Source: JBBQLG01 sp964251665
GTDB taxonomy: Bacteria; Bacteroidota; Bacteroidia; Cytophagales; Spirosomataceae
Length of the DNA stretch: 64,000 bases
Assembly: GCA_964251665.1 (NCBI GenBank)
Contig: CAXUKO010000006.1
Coordinates: forward strand, 301,619-365,618
Direction: 5' to 3'
Under the pieces are notes generated by a model that saw nothing but the letters and a program-made list of their open reading frames with translations, was not told where the DNA came from and did not search any database. This document shows, in pieces, positions 45,720-53,927 of the stretch. Position 1 is the stretch's first letter, and the number at the start of each line of letters is the position of its first letter. The position numbers and the translations under genes were made by a program.

Positions 45720-47238
45720 CGGGCTTTTCAACCGGCTTGTTCGGGTCGTAGGCCAGTTTGGTGAGGTAGAACACCTCGCGGGGCGGCACCACACTGTTTT
45801 TATTGGCCTTGATGGTCTGGTAGCCGTAGGCCAGAAAGTACCGGTCATACCAGGCCGCCAGCGTTTCATCGTCCGAATCAAGCACCTTTTCGTCGGGCGT
45901 GTTGCCCTGAACTTTGTAGGCGTCGGGCGTTTTCAGGACCGTACTCCCCTGAATCACCTGCGTGTTGATTTCGCCCTTTTGCGGATAGGCCAGCACCAGC
46001 GTATCGCCCTGCGGAGATACCTGCACCATCTCGGTCAACCGCGAATTAGTTAATTCTTTAATGGGCAAACAGTTGTCCCACAGTAGCTTACCTGACTGAT
46101 CGAAACTACACACAAAGGCGTGGGTATAGCGGTAGCCTTCCAGATACTGGCGAAGCATTCCCCCGGTGTTGTAGGGTAGGTTGGTACCCCGGTACTGCGG
46201 ATAGTACACCTCCGCCACCAAGGTTAGTCCGGCGGGGGTTGGTACGGGCTCATGAACCAGCAGCCGGTAGTGAAACCGGTACTCCCGACCCTGTTCTCGG
46301 CGTTTGCCCACGCGGCTCCGCATCCGTTCCTGCTGCCGCGGTTTTAGGTAATTAAAGAAGTTTTTCAGGTCCGAGAAAGCAATGTACTGAATCGCTTCGG
46401 GAACGAGCCGACCGCCGTCCGTATGCCGGATGCGGGTGACATAAATGCCTTGTGAGTAGGGCGTGCAGTCAGTGGAGTAATTGCCGATCAGGATGGATTC
46501 GTCGGCGCTGAGCGGCAGCAGCTTCCCCGAAATCAGGCTGTGTTCCGAGCCGTCAAAGTCCACGGTGCGGAGTGGCTTACCATCGGGCGAATAGGTACGA
46601 ATGGAAAACTGGCAGTTTCGTTTCAGCGAATGCACCAGCACATGCACTTCGTCATGCGCCTTATCGGTTTCCATGCTACTGATTTCGAGGTTGTTAACGT
46701 ACAGGCCGGGTAGAACCTTAACGGTTTCGTTGAAGAATGTAAACTGCATCACGACGGGCCGGTTGCGGTAATAGCCACCTAAGTAAGCCCGGTTATTCAT
46801 GACCCGAAACTGCTGGACGTCCAGCGACGACGGAAACTTACCGGTGAACGTTTCCGTCAGGCCGTCGTCGGTATTCAGGCGCAGGATCAGAAACTGTTCG
46901 GAGTCGGCCTTTTCGAAGAGCCAGTAGAGCCACTGTTCGTCCTGAAACGGCATAACCGGAGCAAACCCCTTCCCGGCTGAGAAGGGCCGGTTCCAGTTGA
47001 GTTTGAGGGCGGAGTCGTAGCGCAGAAACTCAAATTTTGTCGTTGTGTACGCCGAATTATCGACCCGGCGGGTGGTGACTAACAGGCCCCGTTCGCCAAG
47101 GGGAGTTACGTCGAACGTTTCGGCTTCGTCGGGGTGAGTAGGGAGTTCAAGCCGGAGGGCATGCGTCAACTGCGCCTGCGCCGTTGTCAGGGCTAAACAA
47201 AACAGCAGCAGCCATCCGGTCAGAGAGCGTAGGGGCAT
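45685..47238 (-). CDS. Exported hypothetical protein
   Basis: A 517-residue protein with a signal peptide (MPLRSLTGWLLLFCLALTTAQAQ). The rest is predicted beta-rich, with repeated blades such as RGLLVTTRRVDNSAY, EQFLILRLNTDDG, NCQFSIRTYSPDGKPL and THAFVCSFDQSGKLLWDN, which suggests a propeller-like periplasmic or surface protein. The C-terminal 25 residues are basic and low-complexity; they overlap the convergent DUF2905 gene. No enzymatic motif or sorting domain is seen. Confidence 0.75.
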   Translation of the reverse strand: MPLRSLTGWLLLFCLALTTAQAQLTHALRLELPTHPDEAETFDVTPLGERGLLVTTRRVDNSAYTTTKFEFLRYDSALKLNWNRPFSAGKGFAPVMPFQDEQWLYWLFEKADSEQFLILRLNTDDGLTETFTGKFPSSLDVQQFRVMNNRAYLGGYYRNRPVVMQFTFFNETVKVLPGLYVNNLEISSMETDKAHDEVHVLVHSLKRNCQFSIRTYSPDGKPLRTVDFDGSEHSLISGKLLPLSADESILIGNYSTDCTPYSQGIYVTRIRHTDGGRLVPEAIQYIAFSDLKNFFNYLKPRQQERMRSRVGKRREQGREYRFHYRLLVHEPVPTPAGLTLVAEVYYPQYRGTNLPYNTGGMLRQYLEGYRYTHAFVCSFDQSGKLLWDNCLPIKELTNSRLTEMVQVSPQGDTLVLAYPQKGEINTQVIQGSTVLKTPDAYKVQGNTPDEKVLDSDDETLAAWYDRYFLAYGYQTIKANKNSVVPPREVFYLTKLAYDPNKPVEKPVTNRKNGGSGQ

Positions 47239-47353
47239 TGGACAAGTCGTGAGGGACGTCTAAAAATACAGCCTTTCGGGCGAAGTTGACGCGGAATTCT
47301 GATCTGGCCTGTCAATAAAGTAGTTTGGGTTATGCAATCGTGTATTGCTGCAC

Positions 47354-47749
47354 TCAGCGCCAGGTTAAACTATAAGACCGGTGCGCATCGGCAGGGATAA
47401 CAACGATGGGTACCCATTCGACAGGGGCTGGCGGGGCTGGCAAGAAGGGGACAACGTTGGTCAGTGCTTTCCTGACCAGACTGACCTGACGTCGGCTGAC
47501 CGGCAAAGAGGTCCCGTTAACGATCAGTTCGGTCTGGTGCCCGGTCAGCAGGGCCGCTGTGACAAAGGCCGGATTAACGGCGTACTTGCGGTGAATCCGA
47601 ACGAAGCCGGGTAACTCGGCTGCACACATAGCCAGCGTATTGCTGAAAAGTACGCTGGGCCGGTCACAGAAGTGGACATAGGTATAGTTCGTGTCACCCG
47701 ACAGGTGAGTAATGCAGTGTAGATAGTCCGGTAGTTGATTACGTTTCAT
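47354..47749 (-). CDS. LytTR DNA-binding domain protein
   Basis: From ATG 47749 (MKRNQLPDYLHCITHL) the protein has 131 residues, almost all of it a LytTR domain: GDTNYTYVHFCDRPSVLFSNTL, LPGFVRIHRKYAVNPAFV, and LPVSRRQVSLVRKAL. There is no receiver domain, so it is not a classical response regulator. The longer frame to 47806 adds 19 residues without support. An inverted repeat ATGACGC-N13-GCGTCAT lies 41 bp upstream of the start and may be its own operator. Confidence 0.8.
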   Translation of the reverse strand: MKRNQLPDYLHCITHLSGDTNYTYVHFCDRPSVLFSNTLAMCAAELPGFVRIHRKYAVNPAFVTAALLTGHQTELIVNGTSLPVSRRQVSLVRKALTNVVPFLPAPPAPVEWVPIVVIPADAHRSYSLTWR

Positions 47750-47789
47750 GGATGGATAGTTATTGTCTGTTTTACAGTCAGTTGCGACT

Positions 47790-47816
47790 ATGACGCAACT
47801 TATCATACGGCGTCAT
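47790..47816. promoter_or_regulatory. Inverted repeat, candidate operator
   Basis: ATGACGC (47790-47796) and GCGTCAT (47810-47816) form a perfect dyad with a 13-base spacer, 41 bp upstream of the LytTR gene. The arm distance of two DNA turns fits a dimeric regulator. Confidence 0.4.
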
Positions 47817-47979
47817 ATCATACATAGATTTATTGATCAACCGGGAAAAATAGTAGGGGCAGTAGTAGTTTACGGCATCAGAAGCCGACGATGCACAGGG
47901 GTATTTAACCGGGTAATCGCCCTCTTTGGGGCGAATCGGCCAAACGTAGGCCAAAGGTTACTACTTTTGCACCCGAAAC

Positions 47980-48054
47980 GTGCCGGGCAGATCGGGATAG
48001 TCTGATGCCATATCTTCAAGACAGGGCATCAGACTATCCCGATCTACCCGGCAC
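47980..48054. repeat. 30-bp-arm palindrome, family H
   Basis: Arms 47980-48009 and 48025-48054 pair at 29 of 30 positions with a 15-base spacer. It stands between divergent genes and ends 21 bp before the argS ATG, so it cannot be a simple 3' terminator of either; if transcribed it would form a hairpin at the argS ribosome site. Confidence 0.85.
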
Positions 48055-48075
48055 CCCGAAACGAATACCAGCCGA

Positions 48076-49875
48076 ATGGACATTCAAGCAGACCTGAAAG
48101 GGGCAATTCAACACGCCATCCACGAGTTATACGGCGTCAGCCTCGATGACGTCGCCCTACAGCCGACCAAAAAAGAATTTGAGGGTCTGTACACCTTCGT
48201 TACCTTTTCGCTCACCAAATCACTGCGTAAATCACCCGCCGACATCGGGCAGGCCATTGGTCAGTTTCTGGTCGACCAATCGGGACTGGTCAGCCGGTTC
48301 AACGTGGTACAGGGATTTCTGAACCTTAGCCTAACCGACACTATCTGGCTGGGCGTACTGGAGGCCATACGAACCGATACTTCGTTTGGAACGCTGCCCG
48401 CTAAACAGGAGTCGGTGATGGTGGAATTTTCATCGCCCAACACCAATAAACCCCTTCATCTCGGCCACTTGCGCAATAACTTTCTGGGCGATTCGGTGAG
48501 CCGAATTCTGAAGGCCAACGGCTATGCTGTCGTGAAAGCGTGTCTGGTCAATGACCGGGGCATCCATATCTGTAAGTCCATGCTGGCCTATCAGCGGTTC
48601 GGCACCGACGCGTCGGGTCATCAGGAAACCCCCGAATCGTCGGGTATGAAGGGCGATCACCTGGTGGGGAAATATTACGTCCTGTTCGATAAGGCGTATA
48701 AACGGGAAATAGCAGAGTTGCTTGCTATCGGCATGGCGCCCGAAGATGCCGAGAAGAAAGCACCCCTGATGCAGGCCGTTCAGCAGATGCTGCGGCAGTG
48801 GGAGCAGGGTGACCCGGAGATTGTGGCACTCTGGCAACTGATGAACAGTTGGGTATATGCCGGTTTCGCCGAAACGTACCGGCGCATCGGCGTTAGCTTC
48901 GACAAAACGTATTACGAATCAAACACCTACCTGCTGGGCAAAGACGTAATAGACGAAGGGCTGGCGGCTGGTATTTTCTACCGCAAACCTGACAACTCGG
49001 TCTGGATTGACCTGACGGAAGAAGGTCTTGACCATAAACTCGTGCTCCGGGCCGATGGCACGTCAGTGTACATTACACAGGACCTGGGCACGACGGACCT
49101 GAAGGTGAAAGACTTCCAAAATAATCGGCTCATCTGGGTGGTGGGCAACGAGCAGGACTACCATTTTGCGGTGTTGTTCGCCATTATGCGCCGGTTGGGG
49201 CGTCCCTACGCCAACGGCCTCTACCACCTCTCGTACGGTATGGTCGATCTGCCAAGTGGCAAGATGAAGTCCCGTGAAGGGACCGTTGTCGATGCCGATG
49301 ATCTGGTGCAGGAGGTGGTCGACGCGGCTGCGCAGGCTGCCGACGAAGCCGTAAAAGGTGATCTGAACGATTTTTCGGCCGCCGAAAAGGCTGATTTATT
49401 CCACATGATCGGGCTGGGTGCGTTGAAGTATTTCCTCCTGAAAGTAGACGCCCAGAAACGGATGACGTTTAACCCGGCTGATTCTGTAGATGTACACGGC
49501 CATACCGGACCCTACATTCAGTACACACACGCCCGCATCCGGTCGGTGCTGCGGAAAGCCCTCGCACAGGACCTGGTTATTGATAAGATTGGCGCATCGG
49601 CTACGCTGGAAGACATTGAGCAACAGTTAATTTTTCTGCTGAATACGTACCCGCAGCGCGTGCAGGAAGCTGGCAGTGATCTGGCTCCGTCGTATGTTGC
49701 GCAGTATGTATACGAACTGGCAAAGACCTATAACCAGCTTTTCGACCGGTTGTCTATCCTGAAAGAAGCCGATGCCGACAAACAGCAGACACGCTTAGTT
49801 TTGTCTAAGTTAGTAGCCGAAACCATTCAACAGGCAATGGGGTTGTTAGGCGTAGAAGTACCAGAGAAAATGTAA
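48076..49875 (+). CDS. argS: Arginyl-tRNA synthetase
   Basis: A 599-residue class I synthetase that charges tRNA-Arg. The N-terminal tRNA-recognition domain covers about the first 110 residues. The HIGH-like motif is NTNKPLHLGHLRNN, and the second signature region is LPSGKMKSREGTVVDADDL. Conserved ArgS elements also include GVSFDKTYYESNTY, DLGTTDLKVKDF and VVGNEQDYHF. The C-terminal DALR anticodon-binding domain includes HTGPYIQYTHARIRSVLRKA. The full length fits the family. The palindrome immediately upstream may affect its expression. Confidence 0.95.
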   Translation: MDIQADLKGAIQHAIHELYGVSLDDVALQPTKKEFEGLYTFVTFSLTKSLRKSPADIGQAIGQFLVDQSGLVSRFNVVQGFLNLSLTDTIWLGVLEAIRTDTSFGTLPAKQESVMVEFSSPNTNKPLHLGHLRNNFLGDSVSRILKANGYAVVKACLVNDRGIHICKSMLAYQRFGTDASGHQETPESSGMKGDHLVGKYYVLFDKAYKREIAELLAIGMAPEDAEKKAPLMQAVQQMLRQWEQGDPEIVALWQLMNSWVYAGFAETYRRIGVSFDKTYYESNTYLLGKDVIDEGLAAGIFYRKPDNSVWIDLTEEGLDHKLVLRADGTSVYITQDLGTTDLKVKDFQNNRLIWVVGNEQDYHFAVLFAIMRRLGRPYANGLYHLSYGMVDLPSGKMKSREGTVVDADDLVQEVVDAAAQAADEAVKGDLNDFSAAEKADLFHMIGLGALKYFLLKVDAQKRMTFNPADSVDVHGHTGPYIQYTHARIRSVLRKALAQDLVIDKIGASATLEDIEQQLIFLLNTYPQRVQEAGSDLAPSYVAQYVYELAKTYNQLFDRLSILKEADADKQQTRLVLSKLVAETIQQAMGLLGVEVPEKM

Positions 49876-49898
49876 ACCTGTTTAATCTAGTTCAAACC

Positions 49899-50483
49899 AT
49901 GAAAAAAATCCTGTTCATTGCCCTCACTATGGGAACACTTGCTACATTGACCGGCTTTTTGTTCGGTAAAAAAGACGCTGCCCGCCCGGCTAACGCTACG
50001 GCCCCCTCGAAATCATTGTACGATTTTACGGTTACCTCACTCGACGGAAAACCCGTTGCCCTCAAAAAATACGAAGGCAAAAAAGTAATCATCCTCAACA
50101 CGGCTTCGAAGTGCGGCTACACGCCACAGTATGCCGACTGGGAGAAGTTTTACAAAGAACATGGCGACAAAGTAGTCGTGCTGGGTTTTCCCGCCAACAA
50201 TTTTATGGGTCAGGAACCGGGCAGTAACTCCGAAATTGCTTCGTTCTGCCAGAAAAACTACGGCGTTACCTTCCCGATGTTTGAGAAAGTCAGCGTGAAA
50301 GGCGACGACAAAACCCCGCTCTACACCTGGCTGACGACCAAGTCCATGAATGGCTGGAACGATCAGGAGCCTACCTGGAACTTCTGCAAATATGTCATCA
50401 ACGAAAAGGGTGAACTGACCAATTTCTTCAACTCGAAGGTAAAACCCGACGACGCTGAATTTAAGAAAGCAGTAGGCATCTAA
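49899..50483 (+). CDS. Glutathione peroxidase family protein (Cys type)
   Basis: A 194-residue thiol peroxidase with a 20-residue hydrophobic N-terminus (ILFIALTMGTLATLTGFLFG) that should anchor or export it. The catalytic site is ILNTASKCGYTPQY, with Cys where selenoenzymes have Sec; the tetrad Gln lies in NNFMGQEPGS, and the Trp/Asn in PTWNFCKYVI. It reduces hydroperoxides, in bacteria usually with thioredoxin. It follows argS by 23 bp and could be co-transcribed. Confidence 0.9.
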   Translation: MKKILFIALTMGTLATLTGFLFGKKDAARPANATAPSKSLYDFTVTSLDGKPVALKKYEGKKVIILNTASKCGYTPQYADWEKFYKEHGDKVVVLGFPANNFMGQEPGSNSEIASFCQKNYGVTFPMFEKVSVKGDDKTPLYTWLTTKSMNGWNDQEPTWNFCKYVINEKGELTNFFNSKVKPDDAEFKKAVGI

Positions 50484-50494
50484 TTAATTGGCGG

Positions 50495-50552
50495 AAGGGC
50501 GAATGAGTGATTGTGTGAATGGTTTTAATCGCAAAATCACTCATTCGCCCTT
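50495..50552. repeat. 18-bp-arm inverted repeat, family I
   Basis: AAGGGCGAATGAGTGATT (50495-50512) is perfectly complementary to 50535-50552, with a 22-base spacer. It fills the gap between the peroxidase stop and the menA ATG at 50566. Confidence 0.8.
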
Positions 50553-50565
50553 TCACTCATTCACT

Positions 50566-51462
50566 ATGATGAAGTCCTGGATTTCGGCGGCCCGACCGCG
50601 TACCTTGCCGCTGTCGCTGGCCAGTATTATTCTCGGTAGTTTTCTGGCGTCGGCGGCAGGCCGGTTTAGCTGGACAATTGCCCTACTGGCGTCGCTCACT
50701 ACCATTTTTCTGCAAGTGTTGTCCAACTTCGCCAACGACTATGGTGATGCGGTTTCGGGCAAAGACACCGCCGAACGCGTCGGCCCCCGCCGGGCGGTGG
50801 CTACCGGCGATATTACCAAAGAGGGAATGCTCCGGGGCATAATCATCACCTCGGCACTGGCCCTGATCAGCGGCATCTGGCTATTAGTCGAAGCGATGCG
50901 CGGCATCGAGCCAACCGTATTCTGGGCCTTTCTGATACTGGGTTTATTGTGCATTGCGGCCGCTATCGGTTATACAAACGGCAAGCGGCCCTATGGCTAC
51001 AGCGGTTTTGGCGACATTGCCGTACTTATCTTCTTCGGTTGGGTTGGCGTCTTGGGTACCTACTTCCTGCATACCCAATCGTTTAGTTCGCTTCTGCTGC
51101 TACCAGCTACGAGCGTCGGCTTATTTGCCACCGGCGTACTGAATATCAACAACATCCGCGATATCGAAACCGACGCTAAAACCGGCAAACACTCCATACC
51201 GGTTCGGTTAGGTGTTAAACGGGCCATCAGCTACCACTGGGCGTTGCTGGCAGGCGGCATGGTTTGCGCCGTTGCCTATTCGCTGCTAACGGGTCAAAAC
51301 TGGGTGGGCTGGTTTTATTTGCTCTCGTTTCCCCTCTTCTTACTCAATGGACGGGGCGTGGCCAGGCACAAAGTAGCGGGCGAACTTAACCCCCGGCTGG
51401 GTCAATTAGCCCTGACGACTCTCTTGTTTGTCGTGCTCTTCGGCTTAGGGCAGGTGCTGTAA
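50566..51462 (+). CDS. menA: 1,4-dihydroxy-2-naphthoate polyprenyltransferase
   Basis: A 298-residue UbiA-family membrane enzyme that prenylates dihydroxynaphthoate in menaquinone synthesis. It shows WISAARPRTLPLSLASIILGS at the start, the first Asp-rich motif NFANDYGDAVSGKD, GPRRAVATGDIT, YTNGKRPYGYSGFGDIAVLIFFG and the second Asp-rich motif NINNIRDIETDAKTGKHS; these are MenA-specific. About eight helices follow. The open frame from 50488 runs through the inverted repeat, so ATG 50566 is used. Confidence 0.92.
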   Translation: MMKSWISAARPRTLPLSLASIILGSFLASAAGRFSWTIALLASLTTIFLQVLSNFANDYGDAVSGKDTAERVGPRRAVATGDITKEGMLRGIIITSALALISGIWLLVEAMRGIEPTVFWAFLILGLLCIAAAIGYTNGKRPYGYSGFGDIAVLIFFGWVGVLGTYFLHTQSFSSLLLLPATSVGLFATGVLNINNIRDIETDAKTGKHSIPVRLGVKRAISYHWALLAGGMVCAVAYSLLTGQNWVGWFYLLSFPLFLLNGRGVARHKVAGELNPRLGQLALTTLLFVVLFGLGQVL

Positions 51463-51485
51463 CGCTGTCATTAGTCCATCACTTT

Positions 51486-53807
51486 TTACTGCCGGATAAT
51501 TTTTCGGGTCATTGTCTGGCCGTCCGTATGCACCGTCAGGAAGTAAACGGGCGAGCCAGCGGGTAGAGTGATTTCTTCCTCATGTTGCAGTATGTGGCTG
51601 AGCTGGCGTTGCCAGATTAGAGCGCCCCGGCTGTCTGTCAGGCGGAGGTCCGCGTCGCCGGTTTCGAGCAGCGAAAGCTGAACCGTAACCCGGCCGCTGC
51701 TGGGATTGGGGTACACGCTGAACTGTCCACCCCGAAACGTTTCAACCCCAGTAGGTAGCTGTACCGTTACCATAACACTGCCCGACACCGTGCCCGGGCC
51801 ACATTGATTCTGTACGCTGCTTACCTGAAAGGTTGTCGTTTGGGAAGGCTTCACCGATATAACTGCCGGACTGGACGAAGCTAAAAAAGTCGTGCCATCC
51901 GATAAGACACCCGCCCAGGGGTTATCTCCGGTGAGCGTAACCGACACGGGCGCATTTTCTCCTTTGATAATGGTCAGCGAACCACCCAAGGTCGCTGTTG
52001 GCAGGGCACGGACCGTAAACGCCGGGCCAGGTTTCACAACCACGGCACCCGAAATGCCCGCCGACGCAACCACTCGCAGGGCGTAATTGCTGCCATGCGT
52101 CAGCGTGCCCGGCAAGACTACCGAAATCGGACTGGTGGTGCCTGAACCAAGCGTTTGACCCGATACAAAACTCCCCTGCGCATCCGAAAGCTGAACGGCA
52201 TACACTATAGCCGCTGAGGGCGTTACGTTGCTGGTTGAGAAGGCCACCGAGGCTGTTGCTCCGGCGCAGATAGTATTGCTGGCAAGCTGGCTGGTCGTGA
52301 TAACGGCCGTGGTCGGAATGGGAACGGTGACCGTAAACTCATCGCGCAGGCAGTTTTGCCCGTCGGTGACGGTGTACGTGCCGCCGGTTGTTGCTGAGAT
52401 AGTACGTGCGGTCTGCCCATTGCTCCAGCGGTACTGACCCGGCCAGGAAGCCGTTAGTGTTCCTGTTTCGCCAGGTTTGATCGTCAGGCTTTGCTTTTTA
52501 TTGACGTTTTTAACGATGGTAAATTGATCCCGCACGACACCATCTTCGGCAATCCATTGCCCGTCGAGCCGGTTCTCGGTCACGTCGAGGAGCATCGAGC
52601 CGCCAAAGTCGTTGTTGGCGTAGACCATCGCCGGGTGCGGAAAGTCGGGGTTCGGCCGGTTACTGGCTCCACCCCCCCCATTGACGATATAAACGATCCC
52701 TTCATTTTTGCGGATAATCGGGCAGGAGTTGGCCGAGCCATCGTACCGGCCGGTTGTTGTGTCGACCGCGTGCATGGCTTTGGAGAACGTACTCGCCTGT
52801 CCTAAATGCCCCCGCATCAGGTACGACCGCTCGTAGAGATGACTGTGGCCAGAGAGAACCATATCCACATTATAGCGCTCGAGAATAGGAGTGACGGTCT
52901 GGCGGATGTTAACTAAATCAGCTTCTGTATCCGAGTTGCGTGAGCCTTTGGTATAGGGTGGATGGTGAAAAAACACGATCGTCCACGGTTGTTTGTTCGC
53001 GGCTAAATCCCGCTTGAGCCATTGAATCTGCCGGCCCGTTGTATCAAATAAGCGTGTCTGGCCATCCTCATTGCCAAACGAATCTAACGAGATAAGGTGT
53101 ACCTGCCCATAGTCGGTGGAATAGTAAGATTTAGAATTTGATGGTATACCTCCGGCTTCGCCCTGTTGGGGCGTGGTCATCATGGCGTAGTAGGAGGTGT
53201 TGAAATCGTTGTTATCATCGTGATAATCATGATTGCCGGGTGTTGGCCAGAACGGCAGCGTTTTCAACTGACTCGGGTAGTAATCGTACACCCACTTCTG
53301 GTATTCGTCGTCGTAGCCGTAGGAGTAGGCATTGTCGCCGAGCCAGACCCAGGCATCGGGCGGCTTGTTCTGGGTAGCTTGCAGGAAGGCGTTGAAGGCG
53401 TTCCGCTGCCGGTCGGAGCCAGTGCCGAAATCACCCAGTACCCAAAGCCGGATCGGTTTCGTGCTGCCCGTAGCGGGTGCTGTCAGGAACGATTGATCGG
53501 AGGAAGGAGCCATCAGGTCACCCGTTGAGGAGCCAATGGTGTAGTAAACACGCGTAGCGGGCGATAGCCCTTTCAGAATGACAACATGCTCGGTTGTGGC
53601 GACATTATCGGTAGCGGTCTGGGTGAGTTGTCCGGCGGTGGTACCGAATCGCACGACGCTGGTGGTCGCCAGATCGGTGCGCCAGCGAATGGTGATGCCT
53701 GTTGGCGTGACGGTTTGCAGATAGGGACCGCGCAGGAGCTTAGCCGGTTGTGCGATGGCTGGCAGCCCGCAACAAAGCACAATAAGGAGAACGAAGTAGG
53801 GTTTCAT
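51486..53807 (-). CDS. Purple acid phosphatase-like metallophosphoesterase with T9SS domain
   Basis: From ATG 53807 (MKPYFVLLIVLCCGLPAIAQ) the protein has 773 residues. An N-terminal fibronectin-like domain (LRGPYLQTVTPTGITIRW) precedes the metallophosphatase with its five blocks: LGDFGTG, WLGDNAYSYG, PGNHDYH, FFHHPPYTKGS and SGHSHLYERSY, which supply the two-metal ligands. About 300 residues of beta-sandwich repeats follow, and the C-terminus VYPNPSSGRVTVQLS to MTRKIIRQ is a T9SS sorting domain. It should hydrolyse phosphate esters at the cell surface or in the medium. The open frame to 53912 crosses a palindrome and is not the start. Confidence 0.9.
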   Translation of the reverse strand: MKPYFVLLIVLCCGLPAIAQPAKLLRGPYLQTVTPTGITIRWRTDLATTSVVRFGTTAGQLTQTATDNVATTEHVVILKGLSPATRVYYTIGSSTGDLMAPSSDQSFLTAPATGSTKPIRLWVLGDFGTGSDRQRNAFNAFLQATQNKPPDAWVWLGDNAYSYGYDDEYQKWVYDYYPSQLKTLPFWPTPGNHDYHDDNNDFNTSYYAMMTTPQQGEAGGIPSNSKSYYSTDYGQVHLISLDSFGNEDGQTRLFDTTGRQIQWLKRDLAANKQPWTIVFFHHPPYTKGSRNSDTEADLVNIRQTVTPILERYNVDMVLSGHSHLYERSYLMRGHLGQASTFSKAMHAVDTTTGRYDGSANSCPIIRKNEGIVYIVNGGGGASNRPNPDFPHPAMVYANNDFGGSMLLDVTENRLDGQWIAEDGVVRDQFTIVKNVNKKQSLTIKPGETGTLTASWPGQYRWSNGQTARTISATTGGTYTVTDGQNCLRDEFTVTVPIPTTAVITTSQLASNTICAGATASVAFSTSNVTPSAAIVYAVQLSDAQGSFVSGQTLGSGTTSPISVVLPGTLTHGSNYALRVVASAGISGAVVVKPGPAFTVRALPTATLGGSLTIIKGENAPVSVTLTGDNPWAGVLSDGTTFLASSSPAVISVKPSQTTTFQVSSVQNQCGPGTVSGSVMVTVQLPTGVETFRGGQFSVYPNPSSGRVTVQLSLLETGDADLRLTDSRGALIWQRQLSHILQHEEEITLPAGSPVYFLTVHTDGQTMTRKIIRQ

Positions 53808-53854
53808 GCTGGAATGGCGGAGCGTCCAGCAAAGATAGGCCGTAAAAAAAGATT

Positions 53855-53906
53855 TATTCCCTTCCCTCAGCAGGCGACTTAAGTCGCCTGCTGAGGGAAG
53901 GGAATA
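53855..53906. repeat. 52-bp perfect palindrome without spacer, family J
   Basis: 53855-53880 and 53881-53906 are exact reverse complements with no loop. It lies between ileS and the phosphatase gene, both on the - strand. Confidence 0.9.
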
Positions 53907-53927
53907 GAGCAAATCCGTAACTGATTC

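Larger units (their letters stand above)
47750..48075. other. Divergent 326-bp intergenic region between the LytTR gene and argS
   Basis: It contains the candidate operator 47790-47816 and the palindrome 47980-48054. No ORF with support, tRNA or T-box-like leader was recognised before argS. The sequence from 47817 to 47979 holds nothing I can name. Confidence 0.6.

Noticed and set aside
49899..50483. Selenocysteine glutathione peroxidase
   Set aside because: The catalytic position is an ordinary Cys codon (KCGYTP) and no TGA occurs in frame.
50566..51462. UbiA-type gene as eboC
   Set aside because: NFANDYGDAVSGKD and the DIETDAKTGKHS motif identify MenA, and it is 8 kb from the ebo genes on the other strand.
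53855..53906. Classical rho-independent terminator
   Set aside because: A 52-bp loop-free palindrome without a T-tract is not typical; a terminator role is possible but not supported.
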